In this document: positions 51,196 through 61,167 of the stretch, in pieces | Position numbering within the stretch: the stretch's first letter is position 1 | Layout: each line of letters starts with the position of its first letter | Assembly: GCF_003461625.1 (NCBI RefSeq) | Contig: NZ_QTXL01000003.1 | Span: 62,001-126,000 of the forward strand | DNA length: 64,000 nt | DNA from: Clostridium sp. AF15-31 | GTDB taxonomy: Bacteria > Bacillota > Clostridia > Lachnospirales > Lachnospiraceae | Direction of reading: 5' to 3' | Made by a program: the position numbers and the translations under genes | The notes under the pieces: generated by a model | The model's input: only the letters and a program-made list of their open reading frames with translations | What the model was told of the DNA's origin: nothing | Database searches by the model: none

Positions 51196-52539
51196 ATGAA
51201 CAAGGATCTGACCGTAGGAAAACCGGAATCTGTGCTGTGGCGTTTCTGTCTGCCACTCTTTGGAAGTGTGATCTTCCAGCAGCTCTATAACATTGCCGAC
51301 AGTCTGGTTGCCGGAAAATTTATCAATGAAAGTGCTCTTGCCGCTGTTGGCAACAGTTACGAGATCACATTGATCTTTATCGCATTTGCATTTGGATGCA
51401 ATATGGGATGCTCGGTTATCGTATCCAGATTATTTGGAGCAAAAGAATATCGGAATATGAAGACGGCTGTATCGACCACCTTTATCTTTACGGCTGTTTT
51501 ACTGGCTGTTATGGTGATTGCCGGTCTGCTCACCAGCCGGGAACTGCTTGCTCTGATCCACACTCCGGACGATATCATGGATGCTTCCCTGCTGTATCTG
51601 AACATCTATATCTATGGTCTTCCATTTATGTTCTTTTACAACATTGCAACCGGAATTTTCTCCGCTCTCGGTGATTCCAGAACTCCATTCATCTTCCTTG
51701 CAATATCATCCGTTTCCAATATATTTATCGATATCTTATTTGTAAAATCCTTTCAGATGGGAATCGCAGGTGTTGCCTGGGCGACCTTCCTCTGTCAGGG
51801 TGTCAGTGCTATTCTGGCTGTCGCTGTTGTGATACGCCGTCTTACCGGTATCAAGACAGACGGCCGTTTCCGGTTCTTTGATGGCAGCATCTTAAAACAA
51901 ATCTTGGTTGTTGCTATCCCAAGCACCTTACAGCAGAGCTTTATATCCATCGGAAATATTATCATCCAGAGCGTTATCAACGACTTCGGAACCAGCGTTA
52001 TCGCCGGATATTCTGCGGCTGTCAAGCTGAACAATCTGGTCATCACCTCTCTCACCACACTGGGAAATGGTATCTCGAACTATACCGCCCAGAATATCGG
52101 TGCAGGCAAGATCGACCGTATCCGTTCCGGCTTCAAGGCTTCCTTAAAGCTGGTCTGGCTGTTATGTATTCCATTTGCATTGTTGTATTTCACCTGCGGA
52201 AGATGGCTGTTGCTGCTCTTTCTTGATAACCCGACTGCAACTGCGATCAAGACAGGTATCGTTTTCCTGTGTATCCTTGCACCATTTTATTTCATCGTTT
52301 CCATCAAATTAATGGCAGACGGAATCCTGCGTGGCGCAGGTATCATGAACAAATTCATGATCTCCACCTTTACCGATCTGATTCTTCGAGTAGTCTTATC
52401 CATCATCTTTTCAAAGATGTTCGGTTCTGTCGGTATCTGGTGCTCCTGGCCGGTCGGCTGGTGCTGCGGAACTGCAGTCTCCGTCCTCTTTTACCGCGGT
52501 GAACAGAAACGGGATTTTAAAAATGCATTTGAAGCATAA
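51196..52539 (+). CDS. MATE-family efflux transporter
   Basis: This 447-residue protein with 12 membrane helices belongs to the multidrug and toxic compound extrusion family. It starts LTVGKPESVLWRFCLPLFGS and continues QQLYNIADSLVAGKFINESALAAVG, the usual start of the fold. It exchanges a cation (Na+ or H+) for organic cations or drugs. Substrate is not predictable. It is monocistronic. The 166 bases after it, up to the convergent symporter gene, hold no gene or strong terminator that I can support. Confidence 0.9.
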   Translation: MNKDLTVGKPESVLWRFCLPLFGSVIFQQLYNIADSLVAGKFINESALAAVGNSYEITLIFIAFAFGCNMGCSVIVSRLFGAKEYRNMKTAVSTTFIFTAVLLAVMVIAGLLTSRELLALIHTPDDIMDASLLYLNIYIYGLPFMFFYNIATGIFSALGDSRTPFIFLAISSVSNIFIDILFVKSFQMGIAGVAWATFLCQGVSAILAVAVVIRRLTGIKTDGRFRFFDGSILKQILVVAIPSTLQQSFISIGNIIIQSVINDFGTSVIAGYSAAVKLNNLVITSLTTLGNGISNYTAQNIGAGKIDRIRSGFKASLKLVWLLCIPFALLYFTCGRWLLLLFLDNPTATAIKTGIVFLCILAPFYFIVSIKLMADGILRGAGIMNKFMISTFTDLILRVVLSIIFSKMFGSVGIWCSWPVGWCCGTAVSVLFYRGEQKRDFKNAFEA

Positions 52540-52705
52540 TAATGTTATGACTTCTTCCAAGGGCTTCAATCCGGTCAAGGTCAGCCCTTCTTCGACTGAT
52601 ATCGGCAAACCAGTTTCCACCATAAACATACAAAGCAAAAATCTCCTTCTGCAGGAAATAAATGCCATAAACAGCACATCCATTTCTAACATAAGGAGAT
52701 TGAAG

Positions 52706-54082
52706 CTACATCGAGATCCAGCCAAGTGCATTTGCAACCGAGCTTGCAAGAATGATCAAAGCAAAAATCGGACATATGTATTTGATCATCACAACAAAGA
52801 TCTTCTTTCTGCGGAATGCACCCTCGCCATGACGAATCTCTTCTTCTATCTTATCGATTCCCACAACTCTTGAAACCAGTAAGCAGGTCATAAGTGCTGC
52901 AATCGGCATCATAACCGAATTCGTCAGAAAATCAAACAGATCTAAGAACTGCATACCGATGATCTTTACACAGGCGAGCGGTCCATATCCAAGTGATGAC
53001 AGACTTCCAAGGATCAGCATGATCACACCTACATAAACAGTTGCTTTCTTTCTGCTCCAACCGATCTCATCCTCAAATGTGGATACTGCACTCTCAGTCA
53101 GTGCGATTGAGCTGGTTACTGCTGCAAATAAAACCAACAGGAAGAACAGAATACCGACTATTGTTCCAAGTCCCATATTCTGAAATACCTTAGGGATCGT
53201 TATAAACATCAATGAAGGACCTGCCTGTAAGGTGTCAGGATTACCGCCTGAAAATGCGAATACCGCAGGAATGATCATAAGTCCTGCCATGATCGCAATC
53301 GCCGTATCAAACACCTCAACATTCCTTGTAGCATCCTCGATCGCCGTATCCTTTTTCATATAAGAACCAAATGTGATCAGAATACCCATTGCGATCGACA
53401 GGGAATAAAACATCTGCCCCATCGCCGCTACCACAGTCATCCATGAGAAATTATCAAAATTCGGAACAAGAAAATACCTCACGCCCTTTAATGCCCCCGG
53501 TCTTGTCACTGAATATACAGCAATAAGGATCGATAACACGATCAGTACCGGCATCATGATCTTTGATACACGCTCAATACCATTCTGAACACCTGCAAAG
53601 ATGATCCCCAGCGTAAACAGACAAAATACGATGAAACAAAGCTCTGTCGAAACGCCATTCGAGATAAAGTCTGTAAAATATCCATCCTTTGCCAGATTCT
53701 TTCCATTTCCTTTGACATATTCCACCAGATATTTGATAACCCAGCCACCAATCACCGAATAATACGGTACGATCAGCACCGGTATGATCGCATTGATCCA
53801 GCCGCCAAAGGACAACCATTTCTTCTTGCCAAATGACCGAAACGCTCCGACCGGACTCTTTCTTGTCATACGACCGATCGCAGACTCAGCAACAATCATC
53901 GTATATCCAAATGTGAGTGCCAGCAGAATATAGATCAGAAGAAAGATTCCTCCTCCGTACTTTGCCGCCAAATACGGGAACCGCCATATATTTCCAAGAC
54001 CGACCGACGCTCCTGCCGCCGACAGCACATATCCTATCTTCCCCGAAAATGAACTTCTGTTGTTATTGTTTTGTGTATCCAT
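52706..54082 (-). CDS. Neurotransmitter:sodium symporter family transporter
   Basis: This 458-residue LeuT-type sodium symporter has about 12 helices. The N-terminal helix 1 has the strong signature GASVGLGNIWRFPYLAAKYGG, with the unwound part that binds sodium and substrate. The class usually carries amino acids such as tryptophan or leucine in bacteria. The C-terminal 30 residues are hydrophobic (YICPIFALIILASSVAN). It is single and convergent with the MATE gene. Confidence 0.93.
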   Translation of the reverse strand: MDTQNNNNRSSFSGKIGYVLSAAGASVGLGNIWRFPYLAAKYGGGIFLLIYILLALTFGYTMIVAESAIGRMTRKSPVGAFRSFGKKKWLSFGGWINAIIPVLIVPYYSVIGGWVIKYLVEYVKGNGKNLAKDGYFTDFISNGVSTELCFIVFCLFTLGIIFAGVQNGIERVSKIMMPVLIVLSILIAVYSVTRPGALKGVRYFLVPNFDNFSWMTVVAAMGQMFYSLSIAMGILITFGSYMKKDTAIEDATRNVEVFDTAIAIMAGLMIIPAVFAFSGGNPDTLQAGPSLMFITIPKVFQNMGLGTIVGILFFLLVLFAAVTSSIALTESAVSTFEDEIGWSRKKATVYVGVIMLILGSLSSLGYGPLACVKIIGMQFLDLFDFLTNSVMMPIAALMTCLLVSRVVGIDKIEEEIRHGEGAFRRKKIFVVMIKYICPIFALIILASSVANALGWISM

Positions 54083-54187
54083 CGTACTCTATCTTCTGCT
54101 CCATGTACCCTGAAGCAAAATATCCCTTCTCTTTTTTCTTTTAACAGTGTACAGCTTCGATTCTAACATGAATAATCAATTAAGTCA

Positions 54188-55276
54188 CTACTTTATCATA
54201 TTTTCAATAAATACAGCATACCCTTCCGTCGGATCATCCACAAGCACATGTGTAACCGCACCGATCAGCTTGCCATTCTGTACGATCGGGCTTCCGCTCA
54301 TGCCCTGACAGACGCCGCCGGTAAGTGCGATCAGATCCTCGTCCTCTACCTTAAATTCCATATTTTTATTGGCAGTATCGGTATGAACCGCCAGAATGTT
54401 GATCTTGTATTTTTTCAGATTCCCATCCAATCTGGAATAAATATATGCCTCTCCGGTCTGAACTTCACCAGGATCTGCGATATACATGGCTTCTGCAGCT
54501 TTGTAATGCTTCGCCACATATTCTTCATCGAGATATCCGCCGATTCCGTTATCATAATTACCTTCTACAATTCCGATCAGATCCTTCTTGTAAAGGATCG
54601 TTCCCTGAAGCTGCCCCGGCATCGACACAAAAGATCGGTTGATCTTCGTTATATGTGTAGTATAGATACCCCCACCGGTGCTGCTGATCTTAAGCCCGGT
54701 ATCATTATCCGATACGCTGTGTCCAAGTGCCATAAACTGATTGCCACATAGGAAGGTCACTGTTCCGATACCCGATATGTCATCCTTCACCCACAGTCCT
54801 AACATATAAGCATTCTTATTTGTTTTCACAGGTGTAACCTCTGTTACCTGTGACTTTCCGTCCCGCAGAAATGTAAGTCTCACAGTTCCGGTATTATTCC
54901 CGGATAAAGCCTGCATCAGTTCCTTTTTTGTTGATATGGCTGTTTCATTTACAGCTGTGATATAATCTCCTGTCTGAAGCAGGCCGTTACAGGGAGAGCA
55001 AATCTCTCCCTGTGCAGTTGCCACCTCGCCACAATCTATGACCATAACGCCATCTGTTTTCAGATAGATCCCGACCGGCTCGCCGGACGGTATTACTTTC
55101 TGTCCGGACAGATCATCGAATACAAGCTCCGCATCTTCATACTTGATTTCCTGATCTCCGATATCTCCATTCCAGAAATAAGCGATTGCCAACAGTGTAA
55201 ATGCGATCAGATCCAAGATCAAAAATCCGATCAGCAGCGAACGGTAACGGTTCGACGTCTTTGTTCCTTCTTCCAT
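54188..55276 (-). CDS. spoIVB: SpoIVB serine peptidase (sporulation sigma-K checkpoint family)
   Basis: From the ATG at 55276 (AAAGGAG seven bases upstream) the protein has 362 residues: a membrane anchor (about 13-33), a PDZ domain (about 90-160) and an S55 peptidase domain with His186 in FMALGHSVSD and Ser327 in CQGMSGSPIVQ. SpoIVB cleaves SpoIVFA to release sigma-K activation in Bacillus. The upstream frame to 55321 runs through a hairpin and is not used. The gene follows recN. The usual next gene, spo0A, is absent here and an NSS symporter follows instead. Confidence 0.93.
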   Translation of the reverse strand: MEEGTKTSNRYRSLLIGFLILDLIAFTLLAIAYFWNGDIGDQEIKYEDAELVFDDLSGQKVIPSGEPVGIYLKTDGVMVIDCGEVATAQGEICSPCNGLLQTGDYITAVNETAISTKKELMQALSGNNTGTVRLTFLRDGKSQVTEVTPVKTNKNAYMLGLWVKDDISGIGTVTFLCGNQFMALGHSVSDNDTGLKISSTGGGIYTTHITKINRSFVSMPGQLQGTILYKKDLIGIVEGNYDNGIGGYLDEEYVAKHYKAAEAMYIADPGEVQTGEAYIYSRLDGNLKKYKINILAVHTDTANKNMEFKVEDEDLIALTGGVCQGMSGSPIVQNGKLIGAVTHVLVDDPTEGYAVFIENMIK

Positions 55277-55307
55277 CCCAATACTCCTTTCTGTAAATGC
55301 TGCATAG

Positions 55308-55340
55308 ACCATAAGAAACATGCCTCCGGTTTCTTATGGT
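55308..55340 (-). promoter_or_regulatory. Hairpin in the spoIVB leader
   Basis: ACCATAAGAAAC pairs perfectly with GTTTCTTATGGT over a nine-base loop that contains GGAGG and the start of an ATG. A second hairpin, CAAAGTCTGTGC with GCACAAGACCTTG, lies just upstream (about 55343-55396). The leader may have a role in timing. The decoy ribosome site in the loop is not followed by a useful frame. Confidence 0.55.
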
Positions 55341-55396
55341 TATCGCGACAGTCTCCAAGGTCTTGTGCAAGCACAGACTTTGGCTCGTTGTCCGCG

Positions 55397-55431
55397 TAAA
55401 AAAGAGCAGCAATTGTTTTATTGCTACTCTT
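55397..55431 (-). terminator. recN terminator
   Basis: AAGAGTAGCAAT pairs with ATTGCTGCTCTT (one G-U) over a five-base loop, followed by TTTT on minus. It lies about 29 bases past the recN stop and separates recN from spoIVB. Confidence 0.85.
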
Positions 55432-55459
55432 AGTATTGGTTATTTTGTTCTGTTTTTAA

Positions 55460-57145
55460 TTAGTGTATTTTTGCTTTGTCTGCCAGTTCTTTCATATCCC
55501 TGGCATTTTCAACCGCGGCATTTGTGATCTCTGCACCGCCAAGCAGTCTGGCAATCTCAAGCACAGATTCTTCCCGGTCTAACTTGGAGATCTGCGTGAT
55601 CGTCTTGCCATCCTTTACCACTTTTTCAATTCTGTAATGGCTGTCCGCCATTGCAGCGATCTGTGGCAGATGCGTAATACTGATCACCTGATGCGCTTTT
55701 GATATAACCGCAAGCTTTGTTGCCACACTTGACGCTGCTCTGCCGCTGATACCAACATCAATCTCATCAAATATCAGAGTATCAATGTTATCTTCCGATG
55801 CCATGCAGGATTTGATCGCAAGCATGATCCTCGAAAGCTCACCGCCGGATGCAACCTCATAAAGCGGACGTTCCTTTTCTCCGACATTTGTCGATACAAC
55901 AAAGTAACAATCATCGATACCGGAGATGCCCGGATACGCCAGACGGTCAAAATGCATATCGAACCGGATCTGATTAAAGCTCAGATCCTCCAGCGCCTCT
56001 GATACCCGCTTACATAATTCTTTTGCCTGAATCTTTCGTTCTGCACTTAAAGCTTCCGCTGCCTGATCCAGTTCTTTTTTTGCTGTTTCTACTTTCTGCT
56101 GCAATTCTTCCGCATATTCCTCATACTGCACAAGCTTTGCTTCATCCTGCTTCAACTGCTCCAGATAGGCAAGCACATCGTCTGTCGTTCTGCCGTATTT
56201 TCCTTTTAAATTATTAATGGTATTCAACCGGTCTTCAACCTCATGGAATTCAGACTCATCGAATTCCATACTCTGCATATAATCACTGACCGATACATTA
56301 AAATCATTTAACAACGAATCAATATTGGTAAGCTCACTGAAGATGCTCTCCATCTCCTCGTCCAGACCTTTTACCGCTTTTAAGCTTGCAAGCGCACGTC
56401 CAATCTCATTTCCGGCAGATGCGTTCCGATTATACCCTGTGATCGAATAAACCTCAGAAACTGCTTCCACGATATCCTTGGCATTCACCATCTTACGATA
56501 CTGTTTTTCCAGTTCTTCATCTTCTCCCGGAACCAGCCTGGCACCTTCAATCTCTCCTGCTTCAAACCGGATATATTCCAGCTTCCGTTTCCGCTCGCCC
56601 TCATCCATCTGTCCTTCTTCCAGTTCTTTTCGAAGATCTTCAAATGTTTTATAGCAGTCTTCATATTTCTGTTTTAATGATGCAAGCGGTCTTTTTGCAA
56701 ATTTATCCAGAATATTCAAATGCTCTGCCTTCTTCAACAGGATCTGCTGCTCATGCTGTGCATGCATATCCACAAGAAGTGCCGAAACATCTTTTAACTT
56801 TGCCGCTGTTACTGTCCGGTCATTAATAGTATTCATGGTTCTGCCATTTACTATTCGTCTGGTTATGATGATCTCTCCATCCTCTGATGGTGTAACGTCA
56901 AGCTCCTGCAGCTGCTCAAACAATGATTCATCATCAATAAAAAATAATAACTGACAGAAGCCTTCTTTTTCCGGATCTCTCAGCATATCTTTTGGGAGCT
57001 TGCCTCCCATACCAATCTTTAAAGCTCCCATGATAATAGACTTACCTGCACCGGTCTCACCGGTTAAGATATTCAGTCCATCTGTAAAATTGATATTTGC
57101 ATCTTCAATCAATGCGATATTTTTTATGTGTACATTTAAAAGCAT
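55460..57145 (-). CDS. recN: DNA repair protein RecN
   Basis: This SMC-like ATPase (about 561 residues) works in double-strand break repair. Walker A GETGAGKSIIMGALK is at about 31-45. Long coiled coils occupy the middle third. The signature SGGELSRIMLAIK and Walker B TLIFDEIDVGISG follow. The ATG at 57145 has AGGAGG five bases upstream; a start at 57172 is less likely. The gene follows argR in the standard order. Confidence 0.97.
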   Translation of the reverse strand: MLLNVHIKNIALIEDANINFTDGLNILTGETGAGKSIIMGALKIGMGGKLPKDMLRDPEKEGFCQLLFFIDDESLFEQLQELDVTPSEDGEIIITRRIVNGRTMNTINDRTVTAAKLKDVSALLVDMHAQHEQQILLKKAEHLNILDKFAKRPLASLKQKYEDCYKTFEDLRKELEEGQMDEGERKRKLEYIRFEAGEIEGARLVPGEDEELEKQYRKMVNAKDIVEAVSEVYSITGYNRNASAGNEIGRALASLKAVKGLDEEMESIFSELTNIDSLLNDFNVSVSDYMQSMEFDESEFHEVEDRLNTINNLKGKYGRTTDDVLAYLEQLKQDEAKLVQYEEYAEELQQKVETAKKELDQAAEALSAERKIQAKELCKRVSEALEDLSFNQIRFDMHFDRLAYPGISGIDDCYFVVSTNVGEKERPLYEVASGGELSRIMLAIKSCMASEDNIDTLIFDEIDVGISGRAASSVATKLAVISKAHQVISITHLPQIAAMADSHYRIEKVVKDGKTITQISKLDREESVLEIARLLGGAEITNAAVENARDMKELADKAKIH

Positions 57146-57183
57146 ATGTCCTCCTGTATATTCCATGCACAAAATAACAGAAT

Positions 57184-57627
57184 TTACATCTTTTCAATCT
57201 GCGCCTTGATCGACATCGTCAGGCTCTTATCCTTCACAGCAAGGAAGATCGTATCATCTCCCGCGATACAGCCCATCAGCCCATCAATATCCATATGATC
57301 CAGCGCTGCCGCTACAGCCATGGCAACACCGGAGATTGTCTTGATCACGATCAGGTTCTCTGCCGCATCTACAGAAATAATTCCTGTGCTCAGAACCTTC
57401 TTATAGGAATCCAGCGTCTCATAACGATTGTTCTTCTCAACGGCGTACTTCTGTCTGGCTCCCGGTACGGATACCTTGGTCAGATTCATTTCCCGAATAT
57501 CTCTGGAAACAGTTGCCTGTGTTGCCTGAAATCCCTCTTCCTTCAGTTTCTCCAGAAGATCATCCTGTGTTTCAATATCATATTTTTCAACAAGCTCCAG
57601 TATCTTTGCCTGTCTTTGATATTTCAT
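57184..57627 (-). CDS. argR: Arginine repressor
   Basis: This 147-residue transcription factor has a winged-helix DNA-binding domain (KYDIETQDDLLEKLKEEGF, QATVSRDIREMNLTKV) and a C-terminal arginine-binding/oligomerisation domain with MGCIAGDDTIFLAVKD (conserved GDDT). It represses arginine biosynthesis genes as an arginine-bound hexamer. It lies between nadK and recN, as in other Firmicutes. Confidence 0.97.
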   Translation of the reverse strand: MKYQRQAKILELVEKYDIETQDDLLEKLKEEGFQATQATVSRDIREMNLTKVSVPGARQKYAVEKNNRYETLDSYKKVLSTGIISVDAAENLIVIKTISGVAMAVAAALDHMDIDGLMGCIAGDDTIFLAVKDKSLTMSIKAQIEKM

Positions 57628-57628
57628 C

Positions 57629-58477
57629 TCAGTTTCCTCCTAATTTATTTCTAAGTATCTCATAAAAATTTACATTACTTGCTTTGATCAGTCTGGTTAT
57701 CTTCTCCGCCTTGCGGATATCTACCCGGTCACCAACAGATAATTCCACATCATTACCACCATCAAAAGAACAGATCGCCTCTGTATCCTGTGTCTTACGC
57801 TTCTTGGTGATCTCTATCGTAATCTCCTCTTTACCGGATAATACGATACTCTTTGCAGTCAATGAATGTGGTGATACCGGCGTGATCACTAATAACTCTG
57901 CATCCGGGCTGACGATTGGCCCTCCCGCTGACAGATTATAGCCGGTTGAGCCTGTCGGTGTCGATATCACAACACCATCTGCCTCATATGTATCAAGCAC
58001 CTGTCCATCAACAGACACATTAAGTCCGATCAGTCTGGAAAATCCTGCCCGGCTGATCACGATATCATTTAAAGCACTCTTGCGATACGTTGTGCCATCC
58101 GCTTTCGTAACCGTACCTGTGACCATCATTCGTTCTTCGATCGTAAAATCATCCGTCAGTAGCCGATCCAGTATCTCTTCGATATTTGCAACTTCCCCTT
58201 CTGTCAAAAAGCCTACCGTACCCAGATTGATCCCAAATAACGGTATATCAATATCTTCCGTCTCACCTGCCATGCGCAAAAGCGTTCCATCACCACCAAG
58301 AACCAGTACACAGCCAAACTGCTCTTTCTTTAAAGCTTCCCAGTCCGAAAACTCCAGATGGAATACATCCCGCACCATACAGGCTGCTCCATGCGCTTCC
58401 AGATAACTCTGTATTCTGTTTGTAACTGTCGAATCGGTGTCCTTATCGGGATTCACCACGATCATAAAACGATTCAT
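57629..58477 (-). CDS. nadK: NAD kinase
   Basis: This 282-residue enzyme phosphorylates NAD to NADP using ATP or polyphosphate. Motifs are LVLGGDGTLLRM, NLGTVGFLTEG, and PTGSTGYNLSAGGP. The stop codon is one base before the argR start. A ribosome site GAGGAG precedes the start codon. Length is typical. Confidence 0.97.
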   Translation of the reverse strand: MNRFMIVVNPDKDTDSTVTNRIQSYLEAHGAACMVRDVFHLEFSDWEALKKEQFGCVLVLGGDGTLLRMAGETEDIDIPLFGINLGTVGFLTEGEVANIEEILDRLLTDDFTIEERMMVTGTVTKADGTTYRKSALNDIVISRAGFSRLIGLNVSVDGQVLDTYEADGVVISTPTGSTGYNLSAGGPIVSPDAELLVITPVSPHSLTAKSIVLSGKEEITIEITKKRKTQDTEAICSFDGGNDVELSVGDRVDIRKAEKITRLIKASNVNFYEILRNKLGGN

Positions 58478-58493
58478 CGGATCTTTACTCCTC

Positions 58494-59288
58494 TTACAGG
58501 CATCTGTGTGATTCTTCCACCATAGCCTTTATATCAAATTCTTTATTTTCTTTCGTCTGATCCTTTGTTATGTACAAAAGATACTCGATATTTCCTTCCG
58601 GTCCCTTGATCGGTGAATAGCTTAAGTCAAGTGTTTTAAATCCGATCTGTCTTGCGAAGTCAACGATCATCTCAACCACTTCTACATGCACCTTCTGATC
58701 TCTGACAACGCCCTTCTTACCGACCTTTTCTCTGCCGGCTTCAAACTGCGGCTTGATCAGACACACGATCTCTCCGTCGTCTGTCAGAAGCTCTTTTACC
58801 GGAGGAAGCACCTTTGTCAAAGAAATAAAGGATACATCAATCGATGCAAATGCAATCCTGTCTTCGATATCATCCGGTGTCACATAACGGATATTTGTTT
58901 TCTCCATACAGACAACCCGCTCATCGTTTCGAAGCTTCCATGCAAGCTGTCCATGTCCGACATCCACCGAATACACCTTGACTGCACCATTTTGCAGCAT
59001 ACAGTCCGTAAATCCACCGGTTGAAGATCCAACATCCATTGCCACTTTTCCTGCAAGACTTACCCCGAAGCAATCCATTGCCTTTTCAAGCTTTAAACCA
59101 CCGCGGCTCACATATTTTAATGTGTTGCCTCTTACTTCTATCTGTGCTTTCTCATCAAATGTCGATCCTGCCTTGTCTTCCTTTATGTTATCTACATAGA
59201 CAATGCCCGACATGATGATCGCCTTTGCTTTTTCTCTGGACTCTGCAAGTCCACGATTTACCATCATTACATCCAGTCGTTCTTTCAT
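58494..59288 (-). CDS. tlyA: TlyA-family rRNA cytidine-2'-O-methyltransferase
   Basis: This 264-residue protein has an N-terminal S4 RNA-binding domain (LAESREKAKAIIMSGIVYVD) and a FtsJ-like methyltransferase domain with AdoMet motif DVGSSTGGFTDCMLQNGA near 80-97. TlyA methylates 16S and 23S rRNA cytidines in some bacteria. It lies between dxs and nadK, as in most Firmicutes. The start codon lies two bases after the dxs stop. Confidence 0.93.
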   Translation of the reverse strand: MKERLDVMMVNRGLAESREKAKAIIMSGIVYVDNIKEDKAGSTFDEKAQIEVRGNTLKYVSRGGLKLEKAMDCFGVSLAGKVAMDVGSSTGGFTDCMLQNGAVKVYSVDVGHGQLAWKLRNDERVVCMEKTNIRYVTPDDIEDRIAFASIDVSFISLTKVLPPVKELLTDDGEIVCLIKPQFEAGREKVGKKGVVRDQKVHVEVVEMIVDFARQIGFKTLDLSYSPIKGPEGNIEYLLYITKDQTKENKEFDIKAMVEESHRCL

Positions 59289-59290
59289 CT

Positions 59291-61162
59291 CTACTCCATT
59301 ATGTCCCGAATCCGTCTGTATATGGATTCAGCATCTATCTTCAACATCTTTCTCAGTTCTTCTACACTTCCATGACGGACAAAGGTATCTTCGATTGCGA
59401 TCGGAAGCACCTTCACATCACTTGCCTTTGATTCCAGATATTCCTCAACCAGAGCACCATAACCGCCATGCAGAATACCTTCCTCGATCGTTACGATCAG
59501 CTTATGTGTCACTGCCAGATGGTCGATCATCTCTTTATCTAATGGCTTGATAAATCTTGCATTGACAAAGGTCACCTGTCTGCCTTCCTGTAGGAACCGG
59601 TTATATAATTTCTCGGTTTCTTCCACCATATTTCCAACCGCTACTAATGCGATCTCACTTCCCTCACGAAGGATCTCGCTCTTTCCGTATTCGACCGGCT
59701 CATTATAATCTTTCAAACCGTAATATGCCTGTCCTCTGGCGTATTTGATCGCAATCGGTCCGTCATAGGCTACTGCCCATTCCATCGCTCTGGTCAGCTC
59801 ATAGCGGTTCTTCGGAGCCATAATGACCAGATTCGGAATATGCGATAAAAATGCCGTATCAAAGATTCCCTGATGTGTCTCACCGTCTGCCCCGACCAGC
59901 CCTGACCGGTCGATTGCAAATATAACATGCAGATTCTGCATACAGACATCATGCAGGATCTGATCGTAAGCCCGCTGTAAGAAGGAAGAATATACCGCTA
60001 CCACAGGGATCATGCCCTCCGTAGCAAGTCCTGCCGCAAATGTTACCGCATGTTCTTCTGCAATTCCCACATCAAAGGTTCGATCCGGGAATTCCTCTGC
60101 AAATTTATTGACTCCGGTTCCCTTGCTCATTGCTGCCGTGATCGCAACGATTCGATTATTTTCTGTTCCAAGTTCTACCAGTTTTCTCGCAAATACAGCA
60201 GTATAAGATAAACCTTTTTCTACATTTTTCACTTTTCCGGTTGCAACATCAAAAGAACTGATCCCATGGAAATAGCATGGATGCTTCTCCGCATATTTAT
60301 ACCCTTTTCCTTTGATCGTTTTCACATGAACCAGAATCGGTTTATTTAACTTAAATGCACGCCGGAAGGTTTCTTCCATCATGCGTATATTATGACCATC
60401 GATCGGTCCGATATAAGTAACACCCATTTCTTCAAAAAACATTCCGGGAACGAATATCTGCTTTAAAGAGTCTTTTGACCGCTTCAATCCTTTCGCAAGC
60501 TTCTCACCTGCTACCGGTATATGCATCAGTGCTTTCTCGATTCCGTTTTTCAGATCATTATATGGCTGACCGACACGAAGCTTACTCAGGTAGCTTGACA
60601 TTCCACCTACATTGTGGTCGATCGACATCTCATTGTCATTCAGCACGACCAAACATCCGGTCTTGACCTCTGCCATGTTATTTAGCGCTTCATAAACCAT
60701 ACCACCGGTGAAAGAACCGTCACCAACAACGGCTGCGATCTTCTCCTGTGTTCCTTTGATTCCTCTTGCGCATGCCATACCAAGTGCTGCTGACATCGCA
60801 GTCGAACTGTGTCCTGTATTAAAAGCATCACAATCACTCTCACTGGTCTTGGGAAATCCGCTTAAACCGCCAAACTTCCGTAACGTTGTCATCTGATCTT
60901 TTCGTCCGGTCAGGATCTTATGCACATAGGACTGATGTCCTACATCCCATACCAGCTTATCAGCCGGGAAATCCATCGCACGGTGAAGTGCGATCGTAAG
61001 TTCCACGCACCCAAGGTTTGACGCCAGATGTCCACCCGTCTCGCTGACATTTGCAATCAGAAACTCTCGGATATCCTGTGCCAGCTCCGGCAGATCTTTC
61101 TCATCTATTTTCTTTATGTCATTTGGTTCTTGTATTCGATCCAGTATACTCATATCTTTCAT
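59291..61162 (-). CDS. dxs: 1-deoxy-D-xylulose-5-phosphate synthase
   Basis: This 623-residue thiamine-diphosphate enzyme makes DXP from pyruvate and glyceraldehyde 3-phosphate, the first step of the MEP isoprenoid route. Motifs include GHQSYVHKILTGR near 75, the ThDP motif GDGSFTGGMVYEALNN, and DRSGLVGADGETHQG in the transketolase middle domain. Start could be at 61162 or three codons later (MSILDR). It lies between ispA and tlyA. Confidence 0.97.
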   Translation of the reverse strand: MKDMSILDRIQEPNDIKKIDEKDLPELAQDIREFLIANVSETGGHLASNLGCVELTIALHRAMDFPADKLVWDVGHQSYVHKILTGRKDQMTTLRKFGGLSGFPKTSESDCDAFNTGHSSTAMSAALGMACARGIKGTQEKIAAVVGDGSFTGGMVYEALNNMAEVKTGCLVVLNDNEMSIDHNVGGMSSYLSKLRVGQPYNDLKNGIEKALMHIPVAGEKLAKGLKRSKDSLKQIFVPGMFFEEMGVTYIGPIDGHNIRMMEETFRRAFKLNKPILVHVKTIKGKGYKYAEKHPCYFHGISSFDVATGKVKNVEKGLSYTAVFARKLVELGTENNRIVAITAAMSKGTGVNKFAEEFPDRTFDVGIAEEHAVTFAAGLATEGMIPVVAVYSSFLQRAYDQILHDVCMQNLHVIFAIDRSGLVGADGETHQGIFDTAFLSHIPNLVIMAPKNRYELTRAMEWAVAYDGPIAIKYARGQAYYGLKDYNEPVEYGKSEILREGSEIALVAVGNMVEETEKLYNRFLQEGRQVTFVNARFIKPLDKEMIDHLAVTHKLIVTIEEGILHGGYGALVEEYLESKASDVKVLPIAIEDTFVRHGSVEELRKMLKIDAESIYRRIRDIME

Positions 61163-61167
61163 CTCTG

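Noticed and set aside
52540..52705. Remnant gene between the MATE and NSS genes
   Set aside because: A minus frame there has plausible codons for about 30 residues but no start, ribosome site or recognisable family.
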